A DNA stretch of 64,000 nt from Lumbricus terrestris (GCA_949752735.1 OX457042.1:29162616-29226615), one strand, 5' to 3'. Counted from the stretch's first letter, positions 8,275 through 49,300 are shown. Program-made: numbers and translations. Notes: a model not told the origin generated them from the sequence alone.

Positions 8275-10690
8275 CCCAGTGCGCAAGGCCCCGTGAGAAG
8301 AAGCAGGTTTTGAGAAGAGACAGAGCAGAGGAGAGACTGACAGACAGAAGAGTTGAGCGAACAGAAGGAGACAGAGAATTCCAGAGAGAAGGACCAATTG
8401 AGACAAAAGATCGAGACTGAGCCATAGCAGTTCTAGACCGGGGAACCAATAGGTCAAGTCTGTTGGATGAGCGAAGTGGACGGTGGGAGGAAGCTGAGTG
8501 AGGACGAAGTAAGGTTTTAGTCAGATATTTAGGGGCAAGACCCCGTTGAGACTTTAGGATCAGAGTGAGGATCTTGAACTGTGTGCGAGCACGTAGAGGA
8601 AGCCAATGAAGTTCATCAAACATAAAGGCAGAGATGTGAGAGTACTTGGGAAGGCGGGCAATTAATCTAGCAGCTGAGTTGAGAACTGACTGAATCGGTG
8701 AAAGACGAACTTTAGGAAGACCAATGAGAAGAGAATTGCAATAGTCAATACGAGAACATATGAAAGCATGAACTAAGGTAGTGAAGATGGAGGAGGAGAC
8801 AGAGCGACGAATGACTCTGAGGCGTCTTAAGTGAAAATATGATGAGCGTGTCAGATTGGAAATATGCTCAGTAAAGGTAAGTGAGCTATCAAGTACTACA
8901 CCCAGATCCCGCACACTTGAAGAGAAGGAAAACAATGGGAATTTTGCAGAGAGAAGAATAAGATCAAGCTTATGGAGCTGCTGAGGAGTACCTAACCAGA
9001 TAAATTGAGTCTTTGAAGTATTAAGAGAAAGGCGATTAGAAGACATCCATGAGTGGAGATGATTAGTGAGAGATTCAATAAGCCCAACTAGAAGCAGCTG
9101 GGAAGAGGGGGGGACCATGGACAAATGCCTGGACATCGTCAGCAAAGAGATGGCCAGCAGCACTACAGATCGGAAAAAGAGAAGAAATGTCAGCCGTGTA
9201 AAGAATAAATAGGAGAGGCCCAAGAACTGAACCTTGAGGAACACCCAGATTAACATGAACCCATTGGGTTCGAGAGTCACCAGATATAATCATTTGGGTT
9301 CTTTCAGAAAGGTACGACTGAAACCAAGATAATGGGAGGCCCTTAACACCATAGGAGGTCTCAAGACGCTTGAGAAGGATATCATGATCAACCATATCAA
9401 AGGCTGAAGAGACATCATAGAGAGCCAAAAGGGTGAGCTCAGACCTATCAACAGCAGAATAGATTTCAGATAATAGAGAAAGGAGAGCAGTCTCAGTGGA
9501 ATGGTGGGCCCTAAAACCAGACTGATTTGGAGGAAGGAGACCAGATTGCTCAAGGTAGGGTAGAAACTGCAGAGAGACAAGACGTTCAAGTGTCTTAGAA
9601 AGAAAGGAGAGATTGGAGATAGGCCGATAATTTTGGCAGAGGTTGGTGTCAAGGTTAGGCTTTTTGAGGGAAGGAAAGACAAGGGCCCGTTTCTGTGAGG
9701 GAGGGATGCAACCTTCAGATAGGGACCTATTAAACAGGTAGACCAAGAAGGGGCCAAGGTCATCCAAAATGTCATTAATAATAAATGGGGGTAAAGGATC
9801 TAGTTCACATGAGTTTAAATTTGCAGTAGCAAAAACTAGCCGAAGGTCCGATTCAGTAACAGGTCGAAAGTCATCGAAGACTGTAGATGTAGAGGTAAAT
9901 GTTGGAGGAGGTGCGTCAGCAGTTGAGGCACGAAGGCAATCTATCTTTGTTGATAGTGCATCAAGGAATTCATTTGCAGAGAAGGCAGGTGTTTCAGTGG
10001 AGCGAGATGTCTTGCCAAGAAGTCCCGAGATCGACGACCACAGACGCCTGGGATTTTTGGCGTTGCGTGAAACCAGCTTTTCCCAATACGCAGCCTCTTT
10101 GTGGTGGTAGAGACTGTGTAGAGCGCGCAGCTGGGTAATCCATGTCAGTCGATCACTGGAATCTTTGGTTCGGCGATACCGTCGCTCCAGGCATCGTGTT
10201 TGACGACGAAGTCTATGGCAGTCAGCATCAATCCAAACTGCCAATGGACGAAGACGTGTCCATACCTTTCGACGTGGAATCATATTATCCAGGAGATTCG
10301 TGACGGTGGATGTATCTATAGAAGTCAAATAATTGGGCGACCGTGAACGTGTCGAGAGAAGGAGACGGTGAAGAGAGAAGAGTTTCACGAAGAGCGTTGC
10401 TGAAGGCTTGAGAGTCGAACGATTTCCATCCTCTTTGCATGCGAATGGAATGAATTGGTTGAAGATGGATGGAAGGAAGGATGAACTGGATGACGGAATG
10501 ATCCGAGAGTGTTGGAGGGGTAACCTTGAGATCATCAACTTGTTCGTCATCACTGGTTATGACAAGATCAAGATGACCACCAAATAGGTGGGTAGGTTGA
10601 TTGATGTGTTGGCGAAGACCGAACTGCATGAGACAGGAGGTCAAGGAATCGAACTGAAGTGGGAAGAGTAGTGTTAACATTAGTGTTAAG
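8264..10690 (-). pseudogene. Broken LINE ORF2 (endonuclease-RT)
   Basis: Three successive reading frames carry one protein. The endonuclease end, with HLDLVITSDD and SDHSV, runs to about 10330. The linker and RT, from about 10320 to 9110, include the FADD catalytic box. The C-terminal part, with WLGTPQQLHKLD and SRIDYCNSLL, runs from about 9115 to 8264. The shift near 9105-9113 falls at a run of seven G, so a single indel in the homopolymer is the likely cause. A second shift lies near 10325. The element is therefore not autonomous as it stands. It lies antisense to and about 230 bases upstream of the ZFR start codon. Confidence 0.9.
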
Positions 10691-10801
10691 TTACCGAACC
10701 TGTTGTAGCCGACCTGCGTGTCGTGCGAAGCTGGCCGTATTTCGTATAACTTGTACATGTAATCGTTCTGCGTTGTGTCAGATTGAATTTGAATAAACGA
10801 A

Positions 10802-10820
10802 TATTATTATTATTATTATT
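10802..10820. repeat. (ATT)n microsatellite
   Basis: Short ATT array between the 5'-truncated LINE and the ZFR first exon. Confidence 0.9.
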
Positions 10821-10922
10821 AATTCTTTGGTTAAAAGGCTGAGTAAAATGCGAATGCGGTTTTTGGGCGTCGTGCACTGCGCGTTAAGTGCTGCGGTTGT
10901 TCATAGCAACCATATGAACAAC
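10821..10922 (+). promoter_or_regulatory. Probable ZFR promoter-proximal/5' UTR segment
   Basis: Only about 100 bases separate repeat sequence from the ZFR start. The segment is richer in CpG than its surroundings. It contains GTTGTTCATAGCAACC, which resembles an RFX/X-box pair of half sites with one extra spacer base. The start codon context AACATGGCG resembles a YY1 site overlapping translation initiation. No TATA box is obvious. The transcription start is not determined. Confidence 0.4.
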
Positions 10923-38583
<27,661 letters not shown>

Positions 38584-40006
38584 ACATCAGTTTCTAATTC
38601 TTCAACAAGAACTCTTCAACATCCTTGGTTTAGACTTAGAAATTATCAATTAATTTTAATTTTTCCAATCCAGGAGTTCGTTTGGATGTTTTATTGTTTC
38701 ATTTTAATAATTATTTTATAATTAAGAAACCGGACACGCACGTTATAATGCTGTTTTTGTTGATGTTTTAGTACTGCATTATGACAAGGACATATTTTGA
38801 AATTACAGCTGAACGTAATTGTGATGCATCGAAATAAATGATTTGTATTGAGAATAAATGATTTGTATTGAGTTACGTATGGTTAGTAATGTTACAGTTA
38901 TTTTCAATTCGTTATTATGTTTCTGTACGGAAAGGATTGTCCCTATGGTGTACAAATTATTATACTAGGAAGTTTCTTGGTCTGTAGTGGCTATTGTCAA
39001 TATTGTTATTATTATTATTATTGTTTTTTGTTGTTGTTGTTATTATTATTAAGAATGATTAGTATTACATTGTGATTTTGGTAACAGTAATATCTTGATA
39101 GGTAACATCTATGGTAATGTTGAGTTACGTGTTACTGAAGTTAGTTAAGGAGTTACTGTTCCATGTGGTCACTCCGCATGGCATTCTTGACATGATTACC
39201 AGTTGAGTTACTGTGGGGTTATAGTTCAATGTAACTCAGGCATTGACTTGCCACAAATGGGATAGGTTCTTAAAGGTACTATAAAATTATATATATATAA
39301 TTATATATATATATAAATATATATATATACTGTATGATGAATAAATATATATATACTGTATGATGAATAAATATATATATACTGTATGATGTGTATGTGC
39401 ACCATGCATATATATATATATATATATATATTCATGTACATTAATGTGTATGTATTTGTATGTCTAGATATATGCACACTGCTCCCAGGTTAACTTTCTG
39501 TATTGCATGCTTGAAAAGTAACAAAGACAAGTTCAGTCATGCACAACAAGTTAACAGTAGTTTACCGTTAGCATGGTTTTTCTTACAGGTGCACAATGTT
39601 GTGTTGCTTCTTACAGATGCGTATTACGTAGTACAATGTTACAATATTTTGGAGCATAATAATTTAGAGTTACTGCTAGTGTAGCTGTGCCACCTACATT
39701 GTTATGTTCTTATTTGTTGGAGATAACAGAATTGTGTTTGGACAAAGAAATTTAATGTGCTCATGTCGAGTTCGAAGAACTTTTGGATGCTTTGAGTTGC
39801 TGCTGGTGTCAGACATTGGTTTTAGAAGTATGTGTTTGACTGTTGCCATGATTGTGTAAGTTGTGGACTAGGTCAGCTTTGTTAACGTTTCTGGTGTTTT
39901 GTGCTTTCATCATTTTCAGCTTTACAAGTCTGAACATGGCTTTGATTGGGGGGTTTGTTTTTTTGACTAGGTTAGATTCTCTGTCATTGAGTTTTGTGCA
40001 GTTTGT
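38584..40006 (+). other. ZFR 3' UTR and downstream
   Basis: AATAAA signals occur at 38834 and 38852, the likely first polyadenylation region. Beyond lie TTA/TTG arrays (39005-39050) and an AT satellite (39286-39432). No further exon is recognised. Confidence 0.55.
39286..39432. repeat. AT-rich satellite-like array
   Basis: (AT)n with a repeated ATATATATACTGTATGATGA unit, three copies at about 39320-39390. Confidence 0.9.
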
Positions 40007-40587
40007 TGTTATAGCATCAGTTCTCAACTGGTGGTCTGAGGACCACAGGGGTCCACAGCCATCTGCCTATTGGTCTGCGAGTAAGTCCTGAAATTTATAC
40101 GTTTCTTTATTAAAAACATAGAAACAGATCACTTTTGTCAATGTTCCAATAGTTCTTCATTTCAATGGCTATATAAAAGTAATAATACACTTATTTAAGG
40201 GAAAGAATTAAATATTTTTTGTGTTGGCCCGTGACCAAGGCTGAAAGTGGTTTGGAAAAGTTGTCGGTCTGATTTTGGCGGACGAGCCGACGCCTTTGAG
40301 CCGAATATTACTCTGACGACTTTTTCTTATTAATTTGCCCAAATTTTTTATAAAATCGGACCACTTTTACCTGTTTTGGTAACTGACAATCGTTTTTTTA
40401 GTCGTTTGCCCAACTAGGCCTATTGTTGAACACGCAACCCAGCTTAGACCCGGCACCAGCAGGTCACAAAAATCAATACTGGGTCGCAGACCGCAACAGA
40501 CCCGGCTCACTTTCAGCCCTGTGACTGAGACTCAGAAATTGTAAGTGGTCCAGAAGTCTCTAAAGGTTGAGATCCGCTGTGTTATAG
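40007..40587. mobile_element. Non-autonomous hAT element with nested insertion
   Basis: Target duplication TGTTATAG at 40007-40014 and 40580-40587. The ends include CAGTTCTCAACTGG and (reverse complement) CAGCGGATCTCAACC, the classic hAT CTCAAC-type end. Inside, about 40240-40521 is bounded by GGCTGAAAGTG / CACTTTCAGCC and by GTGAC on both sides, so a second small element appears to have landed in it. Confidence 0.78.
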
Positions 40588-43080
40588 TATGCGATTTGGT
40601 TGGCTTAATTTTTATGCCAGTTAGTTTATTGTTTCGGTTTAATTTAGGTCAGAAAGCTACTGTTTGATTCTGGTTATATCCTTATATAAGAGAAATGTGT
40701 GGTGAAATGTTTTTTTGGATAAAGAAGATATACATTTCTCGTTGGCCCAACTAATTTTGGGCTGTGGATTCTAACGGCTCTTTTGTGATGAGAAAATTTG
40801 TTAAGAAGTATTCTGGCATCTTTATTTTGTCTGCGGTTTGAATACATCATTTTCAAGACTTTACAAACGTCTTTAATGTCTAACTGTGAACATCATTGTA
40901 ACTTCTTCTGTATTTCTTGCTATTATTTAGTACTACACTGCAGTTGATTCTGTTGAGTTCTCGCAGCCACGGTATTTTGTTGATGTTTTCTGTCATGTAG
41001 AGGTTTCATTTCTAAAAGGCATTATGTAAATGTTCTTGTATAAATAAATAAATACTAAATTTTGGGTTTTATTTCAACTTCACAAAGCTGCCGGTCATAC
41101 ATTATTCAAATTCTGTATGTTTCTCTTGTGGAAATCTTACTCTGGTCTCACCACTCTGCCCTTTTAAGCTTCTCTTTACCTAAATACAGTATAGGCTTAC
41201 CGTCTCTGTCTGTCTCTCCCTCTCTCTGTCTGTCTGTCTGTCTGTCTTTCGCTCCAGAAGTTGTGTAGGTGCTTTTGTTGCTCTTCCTATCCTCCCTTTG
41301 ACTTGATGCATTGCTCGTGAATAAGCAGATGCCAAGTAGCGGCCCATAAATCTCCAGGGCTATTTTAGTTCCAGTACTGTGTTAATTATGCAAGTTGCTC
41401 TGTTTTAATAATTAATGTAAATTGCCAAGTAAACTGTTTTGCGCTATGTGCGTCTTTCTGTTAATAAAACGGCGAAAGTGCATAATAATATTATGTGTTG
41501 CGTCAAGCAGCGTTCAAGCATCTTTACATAGTGGGTCATTAATTTCATTAAAGTTGGACGGGGGGTCGGTCAATAGTGTAGGCCTTTGTGACATTCATTT
41601 TGTGTAGTATGCCTTGGGTGTCACGGTTTTGTCTAACCCCTCCCATCTGTATTTTGTGAACAACTCTCTCTTGCCGAGCTGGGGCATATATTGGTCCAGG
41701 CCTCCAAGGGCCGACTTCTATTATAAGAAATCAACAACAACCCCAGTTTATGTCCAAAAACATAGTTTAACTCCCCCCCCGTGTTGAAGTTGGATGGAGA
41801 TAGTTCTCCAAATGCCAATGGTGTTTTGACTGAACACGTGGGCCCCTATAACTACGTAATTATAGTGTTTAATCTAGGCATCTCCAGAGGAAATGAACAG
41901 GTAAAGGGTTAATATTACACCATTTCAAAGAATGCAGTTAATTAAATTTACTACAGGGATTTGTATAATGTTTATCTGCGATTTTAGCAGAAAGACTAAA
42001 AAGGTCATCCGAAACAATAACCGGACAAAGAGTGTCGTCGGTGTGTGCATCAGGAGTTGTCCTCCCAAAACATCCATTGCATCCAATACATCCTCCCCCC
42101 CCTCTGAAACCTGATTTTCCAGAAACCTTATTTCCCCGCCCCAACCCCAAACAGGGGGAAACTAGATTAAAGTTAAACACTGCCACGTCAGGGAAACCAG
42201 CTTATTCACCAGTGGTAGCTAGGCTGTTATTAGGCCTAGCAATGAAAATTTAATAATTATGGCTTGTTGCATAAATATAGACTAATTAATTATTAGTCAA
42301 ACATGCACTTCAAAGGATGTGGACGAGGAAACTTGAATCCAAGCAACTAAAAGGCCACTAATAGTGAAAATGCTAACTGAATGCAATGAAAATTCTTTGC
42401 TATAGTCAAATGCAATGATGAAACAATGATAGGCCTACTACTAAGGGTGAAAATGCTAAGATGAACGAGTGTCAAGTAGGCGCAATTTATTGTAAAGCCG
42501 CAAGCGAGCATTTCTGATAACAGATGTACACATTATGCGGCAAAAGTACAGGCAGAAACAGCTATAGGCCTACAATGATGGTTTGTGGCTTTCAATATCT
42601 TAACTGCCTGCAGGCCATCTAGCAGTTACAGAAAATTAGAGAATGGGCCAACAATTGAATGCACCTAAGGCTAGCTCACAATGAGCAATATATGTCGCAG
42701 CTTGCACGCGCAGAATAGAAACTAGCGAGGATAAAAATTTCAGACGCAAAAGCTTTTCAGGGTATAACAAAAACCTTTTAAATCATCGTTTATGACAAAG
42801 GATATTAAGGGTTATTGTTCTGTCAAGTGTGACATGCTCCTTAAACTGCCTTACATAGAGGCGCGAGCCACGGGCGGGAGTCGAAGATTGACAGTAACGA
42901 GCATCCTGTTAGATGTGGGTGTAACAGCGCGACACGTCGCGCAAAAAATAGTCCGTACTTTCACACAGATAGTTTCACTGAAAATCGCATACTAAATTTG
43001 GATAAAAATATTTGTAATTATTCCAGAATGTATTGTATTTCTTTGGGTCCCAGTTAGGTTTTTAAAAAACATTTTTGTGT
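40588..43080. other. ZFR to tropomyosin intergenic stretch
   Basis: No gene is recognised. It includes CTGTCTGT arrays (41195-41245), an AAATAAATAAATA signal at about 41044 and homopolymer C runs near 41770 and 42095. All frames are short. Confidence 0.6.
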
Positions 43081-43237
43081 TTGAACGATTGGCGCCGCCT
43101 TTCGGACGGCGGAGTGAGACGCTCGCTGTGACATAACCGGTGACTTATTCGAGCGTTGAGTAAACTAAACGATCAGTTTTATCTCGATTCGTCGATTTGT
43201 TTCTCGTCGTTTTCCCCAAATATTCCACTCTGCCAAG
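43081..43237 (+). promoter_or_regulatory. Tropomyosin promoter-proximal/5' UTR segment
   Basis: A CpG-rich patch (GGCGCCGCC, CGGACGGCGG, CGATTCGTCGATTTG) in otherwise AT-rich DNA, ending directly at the start codon. No TATA box is obvious. Probably the start region of the short-form transcript. Confidence 0.5.
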
Positions 43238-43378
43238 ATGTCGGGTGCAGGAGGAGCCGGGGCCCTGACGTCCCTGAAAAACAAAATGCAGAGCCTCCGC
43301 GAAGAAATGGATAAATCGAAGGATCAGTACGAAGTGAAATGCAAAGAACTCGAAGCCGAGCAGGCGCTGCGGAGTCAG
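43238..43378 (+). CDS. TPM: Tropomyosin exon 1 (1b-like)
   Basis: ATG at 43238; MSGAGGAGALTSLKNKMQSL then a charged coiled coil to residue 47 (EAEQALRSQ). Ending in LRSQ before the exon 3-type sequence resembles vertebrate exon 1b (RKLRET). Donor CAG|GTATGT. Confidence 0.9.
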
Positions 43379-46300
43379 GTATGTATGGCAACACCAACAC
43401 GATGGGTGTCACCCGTTGTCCTATCATCACGGAATTTTAGCCCCTGTTCTCGTTTTTATCAAGTTTGGATGACAAAGAAACTTTGTAGCATTTTGTTTAA
43501 ATATGAGGGTTCACGGTGGTTCAGTTTTGATTGGGATGCGTGCATGTGATACTCTCAGGAAGGCTTGATTAAACGGTGTCGTCTTTCAGGTCCTGTTGGC
43601 GTGAATGGACAAATCGTAGGCTTACTTATACTATCGAGTGCCTTTATCCACGTGGCTATGTCTGAATCCCATTTCCTATATCTGAATCCCATTTCCTATA
43701 TTAAAAATGGTCTTGTAGAGGACAATTCCTGACAGATAATACAGTGAACAAACTATTGATTCAGTATGTAGCCTATGTGAATATCTCCCTTTTAATGCAG
43801 TTTTATTTACAAGTATAGTATATTTTAAACATGTAATTTATAATGTTCAAACTCATGTTCATTTTGAACAGAAGTACACTTTTCCTTCTCTCAGATTGTT
43901 AATCAGAGAATGCAAAACTGATGTACATGTTAACACGGCTCATGATCATTATTACGGTAGATCCTGTTTCATCACTGTAATGGTCTGCCTGCTTGAACCT
44001 AATGCATTAATTATTATGAAATAAAAAGTATACCGATGCCCAAATAAGGGACTTAACAGAAGGCCATGGCTTTATCACATGGGTTATTGATTTTGTGTGC
44101 ATTAGTGCATGTCTCTGGGCAAATTGCACTATGTATGTGTTTATGTGTGTGTATATGTGAATGTGTATGATGATTTTATATATCTATGAAAGCAGAAACG
44201 TCTATATATCTATAAAGGAGCATGTATGTAATGTATACATGTATGTACAATTGGTATCCGGTCTGCCGATCGACTTGATCTCCTAGTTCATCAGACAAGG
44301 GCTATCATGGCCCAACACCGAACCTAAGTTGCCATTGTAGGTCTTTCTATATGGAATGATGTCCTGGCTTTATCTGTAGTAAGATCTTATCGGGATGTCA
44401 TCTTCAGCCCTTCCCTGTATCTTATTTCCTGAGCGCCCACTGAGAGTGCCTAGAGCTGATTAGCTAGTACTGTAAGAGGCGTTTTATAAATTCTCATATA
44501 CAATACAACGTATGTTTGTTCAGAATGCACGTCGAAAGTTTTGCAGCAATTGGCCCAAAACACTGCACTTAGATGGCACCAGAACCGCCCAGTAGAGGGG
44601 TTGACCAACCCTTCACCCTGAGGCAAGGTCTGTGATTAACCAAAATTTCACAAGCAATGCCGGTAACTCAGCTAGCATATATATATTATATAAATTATAT
44701 ATATAAATAAATTATTGTAAATTGTAATTGTAATCGTACATTATATATTAAATTATATATACAATACATCGGGGCTTTTTTAATGTGCAGAACTTTGTAC
44801 ACATAATGTGCAGTTCTAAATGGATTTGTGCAGTTGTAGAAGCACTTCTGTAGGCCTACAGTTAAAACTAGCAAAAAAGGTCAATGTAATCCGATTGGAA
44901 GTAATTTGCCATGGATGGGAAAGGAAAGAAGGGTTTGTGCAGTTCAAAAAATTTCTTAAAAACAGCCCTGCAATACATATATAAATAGGCGTGTTGAATT
45001 GCATCACTTGGTGTTGATTTTCCTGCAGGTCTCAGTAAAAATTCCAAACCATGCTTGTGTGTGGATAGAAGATTCTGAGCGTGTAAATTCTTTCGCTGTA
45101 AGACTGCATTGCCATTTTTCAGTTCGATTTTTTCTCCTGCTCTTGAATTGAGACGAGCTGTAATTGCTCACCCTTTGCATGTCTCAACTGACACGAACAC
45201 GTTGTCCTGGGTTTGAAGTGTTTCTTTATGAGGAAATGCGATTGATAGTTACGCACTCGACAGCTAGCCAACCTTCATGATAAAACAAGCCAATTTCTGT
45301 ATTGTCAAAAACGGCGTGACGAGTTGTCGGCTTCACGCGAATCCTGGATTCGAATACCGGAAACAGATGAAGAAGAAAGAAAGTCAGACATGTTCATGAT
45401 GGATCATAACATTTGGGTTAATGGCGGGCATGGTGGTGTAGTGGTGGGTTCAGTGCCTTGGAGCCAGATGTTCCATGTTCAAATACACCTCAAGCCGTCG
45501 TGTAGTGATCTTGAGCAAGTTCGCTCGCAATTGCTCGTGCGCTTCAGCGTGAGACTCCGATGCATTGTCCGTGCTGTAGTCGGGAGCGCCTCTGAGTGGA
45601 GAACGTGAAGGGATGCTATGGCAAATGCGATGAATAAATAAATATTGATGCCGTGTAGGACTCTTAAGATAGAGCTTTGATGTGGCCATGGGTATGAAGT
45701 GTTGGTGACTTCATTTTCTCAGCCTTGGCATACGATGTTGGTTGACCAGTCATCTCCCTCGTCATCCTGTCTTCCCACAGACGGTAAATATACGGTCATT
45801 GTACTGTGCATTAGGGATATGACAAAAATTTTTTTTCCAGAATTTCAAATTCCCCATAGTATCATGAGTGGAGCTTTTGCTTTTCTAAAAGAAAAAGAAT
45901 AGTGGTTAGTGTCAACTCTTAAAAAATGTCACCCACCCGCCAAAAAATTGTTTTATTGCTATCTTGCTTCTTGAATCTTTTCTTGATGTATATAGATTGG
46001 AAGTTGAAAACTATTTAAAGGTCTTACACCAGATTTCTTGCAATTGCAGTTGAAATAAAAAATCAACTGAACTTTACAGACACTTTCAAGATGTCTAAAA
46101 AGGCACCTTCTGCTACAGAAAGAAACAAGAAAGTTTGGTCTTCAAATTTGGTACAGTTTCAAAAAGCTAAGAATTCAAGGAAACATAACACTGTTAGCAG
46201 TCTTGACACGATGTCAAAAATGCCTATGGAACTGCATATCTTGAATAGATTCAAGACTTTGGCTTCGACACTGAAAGGCAAAAAAGAAAGAGTTCTGATA

Positions 46301-49300
46301 ATTGCTGAAGAGGTCAAAAACTTATGGAGAAAGCTTAACTTTCCAATCCAGCAAGGCAAATCTTCAGTTGAAAGAAAAATCGAAAATGTAATTAAGAAAT
46401 ACGAAAAACATTGTCGAAGACCTGGTAATCAAGTCTTTACCAGTTTGTTCAATGTGACAGATGAGAATGGAGAATGGTTTTGCCGAGAAGACAGAGAATT
46501 CTATGACCTTCAGACGTCGACTAAAGGAAAAGTTGGTTATTGTACCTTAAAGACAGATACAAAAGGACTTCACCCTAGAAAGCTACAGTTGATTAAGTTA
46601 AAAGTTAGTCAAGACACCAATGTTGAATTAAGCAGTGAAGAAGAAGAAGAAAGTTGTGGTACTGAAGAAGAAAAACAGGATTCCAGCAGTGCCTATGAAG
46701 ATTTGGATGCTCCAACAACATCTAAAAGACAAAGAACTGATTCAGCAGTACAGTTAGTGACATCAGCAAAACTTAGTACAAGAAAGGCGCACACAGTCTG
46801 CAAAACTCTTGCAAAGAGTGGAATTTCTCTTCCAACTCCAAGTCAAAGTGGTGTTTACAAAGCGACAATGAAAGCAGGAGAACAATTAAAGCAACACTAT
46901 AAGGAAACTTTAAGGAACGAGAATTGGAGCTTGCACTTTGATGGGAAGCGCATAAAGAAGAGAGAGTATCAAGTTGTAGTTCTGAAAAATGAAAATAGAG
47001 AAGTTAAACTATCGGTTCTTGAACTAATCAATGGAAAAGGTGAGACTATATTTAATGGAATAAAGACTGTGCTTGATGAATATGAGCTATGGCCTGCAAT
47101 TAAGATAATTATTTCTGATACAACCTCTGCAAATACAGGAAAATCTATTGGTGCAGTCACACGGCTACAGAATCATTTTGTTCGGCTTGGATTACAGAAA
47201 CCTCTTTATATTGGATGCCAACATCATGTTCTCGACACAATACTGAAACATGTTATGGATGATTGTTTTGATGGAGCAACCACCTCACCAAACCTCAGTT
47301 ATTGGTTCATTACGAAAGTAACAGAAGAGTACGAGCAATTGAAAGCATCGTTTGACAATTCTGGAAATGCTCTGAAGAAAGTAGAACAAATTGACTGGCG
47401 AGATGACATGGCTTTCCTTCACCATTTGATTGCTTGTTACAAGGATTTTAAAAGTACAGGAAGCTTTCCTATGGTAGAATTCAAAACACTGCCAAATATA
47501 AGCAATGCAAGATGGAATAGCAGAGCAATTTTTGCCTTGCTAGCTTACATTTTAATTCCGCAATTCCAGCAGTCACCTGAAGGTCAGTCAGCATGTGACT
47601 TTATTTGTGGTACTTGGAGTGACATCTGGTTTTCTGGCCAGTACTATAATCCTGACAACTTTGATAATCTAGCAGAAGTGTGTCAAAATCATTCAAAGGC
47701 ATTAAAGTCATTGAGGAACTTTTGGTCTGTGGAGCCAACACCGATTCCAACACAACGGTCAAATATATGTGCTGAAAGAGCAATTAAAGTTATGCAGGAC
47801 TTACTTCCACTGTGTAAAAGCATTGACAAACTGAGTATTAAATTTCTTTTGTCAAACGAACACTAAAAAATCTGTACTTTAAAACGTTCAATACAATTTT
47901 CCGATGTGCGGCACAGCTGTGCCAGTGTTTATATACAATGTAAATTGTTTTTCTATTTGGTGGGTGACATTTTTTAAGAGTTGACACTTGCCACTGGTGT
48001 TTTCTTGATATTTGCATAAAAACTCCACAACAAATGACATGGGGAAAGGGTTTTAAAAATAGTCATATCCCTACTGTGCATACATTTTTGTTGTGTTGGC
48101 TACGGACGCTTAGATCTGGGGCAGATATCTCAAGATGAATTTGAACCTCCAACCTTTAATTTCACAGTCCAGTGCACTAACCACTATACTAGCGTGCACC
48201 CCAGTGAATTAATTTAACAATTGGTCGGTTTGACTTTTTTTATTAAGTGTTGACATTTTTTCCTATTGGGTATTGTGGAGAGCAGGCTGTCAATCCAGAG
48301 GGTTCTGATCCCTGCCAAACAGAAGCACATTTTATAGGACAGATCTGTGCCACATAGGCTGCATTACAAACACGGTTATAAAAAGTGGACTTAGAAATAC
48401 ATCTTCACTTTTAGTGGAAATGTTAAGTGAGAAGGAAAGAAATTCTGGCCATCCGCCATGATACACAAAGTCTATCTATAAGAAAATTAAGTTGCTAACA
48501 GATCATACTCATAGCTGCCTTTCAGGGTCAGCCTAATTTGTTACAGGACACAATGAGAGCCAAACTGTAATAAAACATACATCTGCAATTACATATATAT
48601 ACAAGTGAATGAGTGGCTAGCTACACAGTTTACATTAGGTTTCCAGCTCTGATGTATGTGGTCACTGTAAACAATTCTGCCAGAAGCATAAATTTGCTTA
48701 CTTACAGAATGGACAATTGAACTTATATGCAGAAAACCAATTGATGTGCATACAGAAAGAATTTAAAGAATTGCCTCGGGAGTGCATTAGGCAATTTGAA
48801 AGCATGGCAGAACAACCGGCGGAATGAATGAAATGCGATTCAATTTGTGGATATCGTATTTACGTGCATTTTCGGCATACTTGGATATATATGAGCTTCG
48901 ATTTGTACTAGGCCAAACACTAATTGTGTGTTGTGCTTCGATGTAAGTCAAAAATTTCCAAGCCGTTTCGTCCATGGTGTTATTGCACTTTCATAAACTT
49001 AGGCCTACATAAAAGATTAAAATCCATGAGCTGTGATTGTAAGTTGGTATTTAAAGTAACTGTTGTTTATTGAGTTGCCTTCAAGCGCACTACGGAAACG
49101 TAAGATAATCAAAAAATCATAACAAACATTTACAAGCTATTCTCACAGTCATCTTGTATTAAATGTGATTGTGAGCTTGGTTTGTTATTGTATTTGTCTG
49201 GTGGTCAATAATGTCAGTGACTCTGCACGTGGGGCAAGATGGCCGACTGAGGTTAGAGCCCTTGACTTGTAAGGTGAGTGAGGTTTGAGCCTCCACTCGG

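Larger units (their letters stand above)
8206..10690 (-). mobile_element. CR1/L2-like LINE, 5'-truncated
   Basis: Read on the - strand: the end of an apurinic-type endonuclease (about 10690-10330), a reverse transcriptase (about 10050-9110), a C-terminal thumb/tail region (9110-8264), a hairpin tail (8240-8274) and a terminal ATACA-type pentanucleotide repeat (8206-8225). Missing are ORF1 and most of the endonuclease. Diagnostic RT strings are PISNLSFLSK, HSTETALL, FDMVDHDILL, GVPQGSVLGP and LFADDVQ. The same family left fragments at many other places in the window. Confidence 0.92.
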
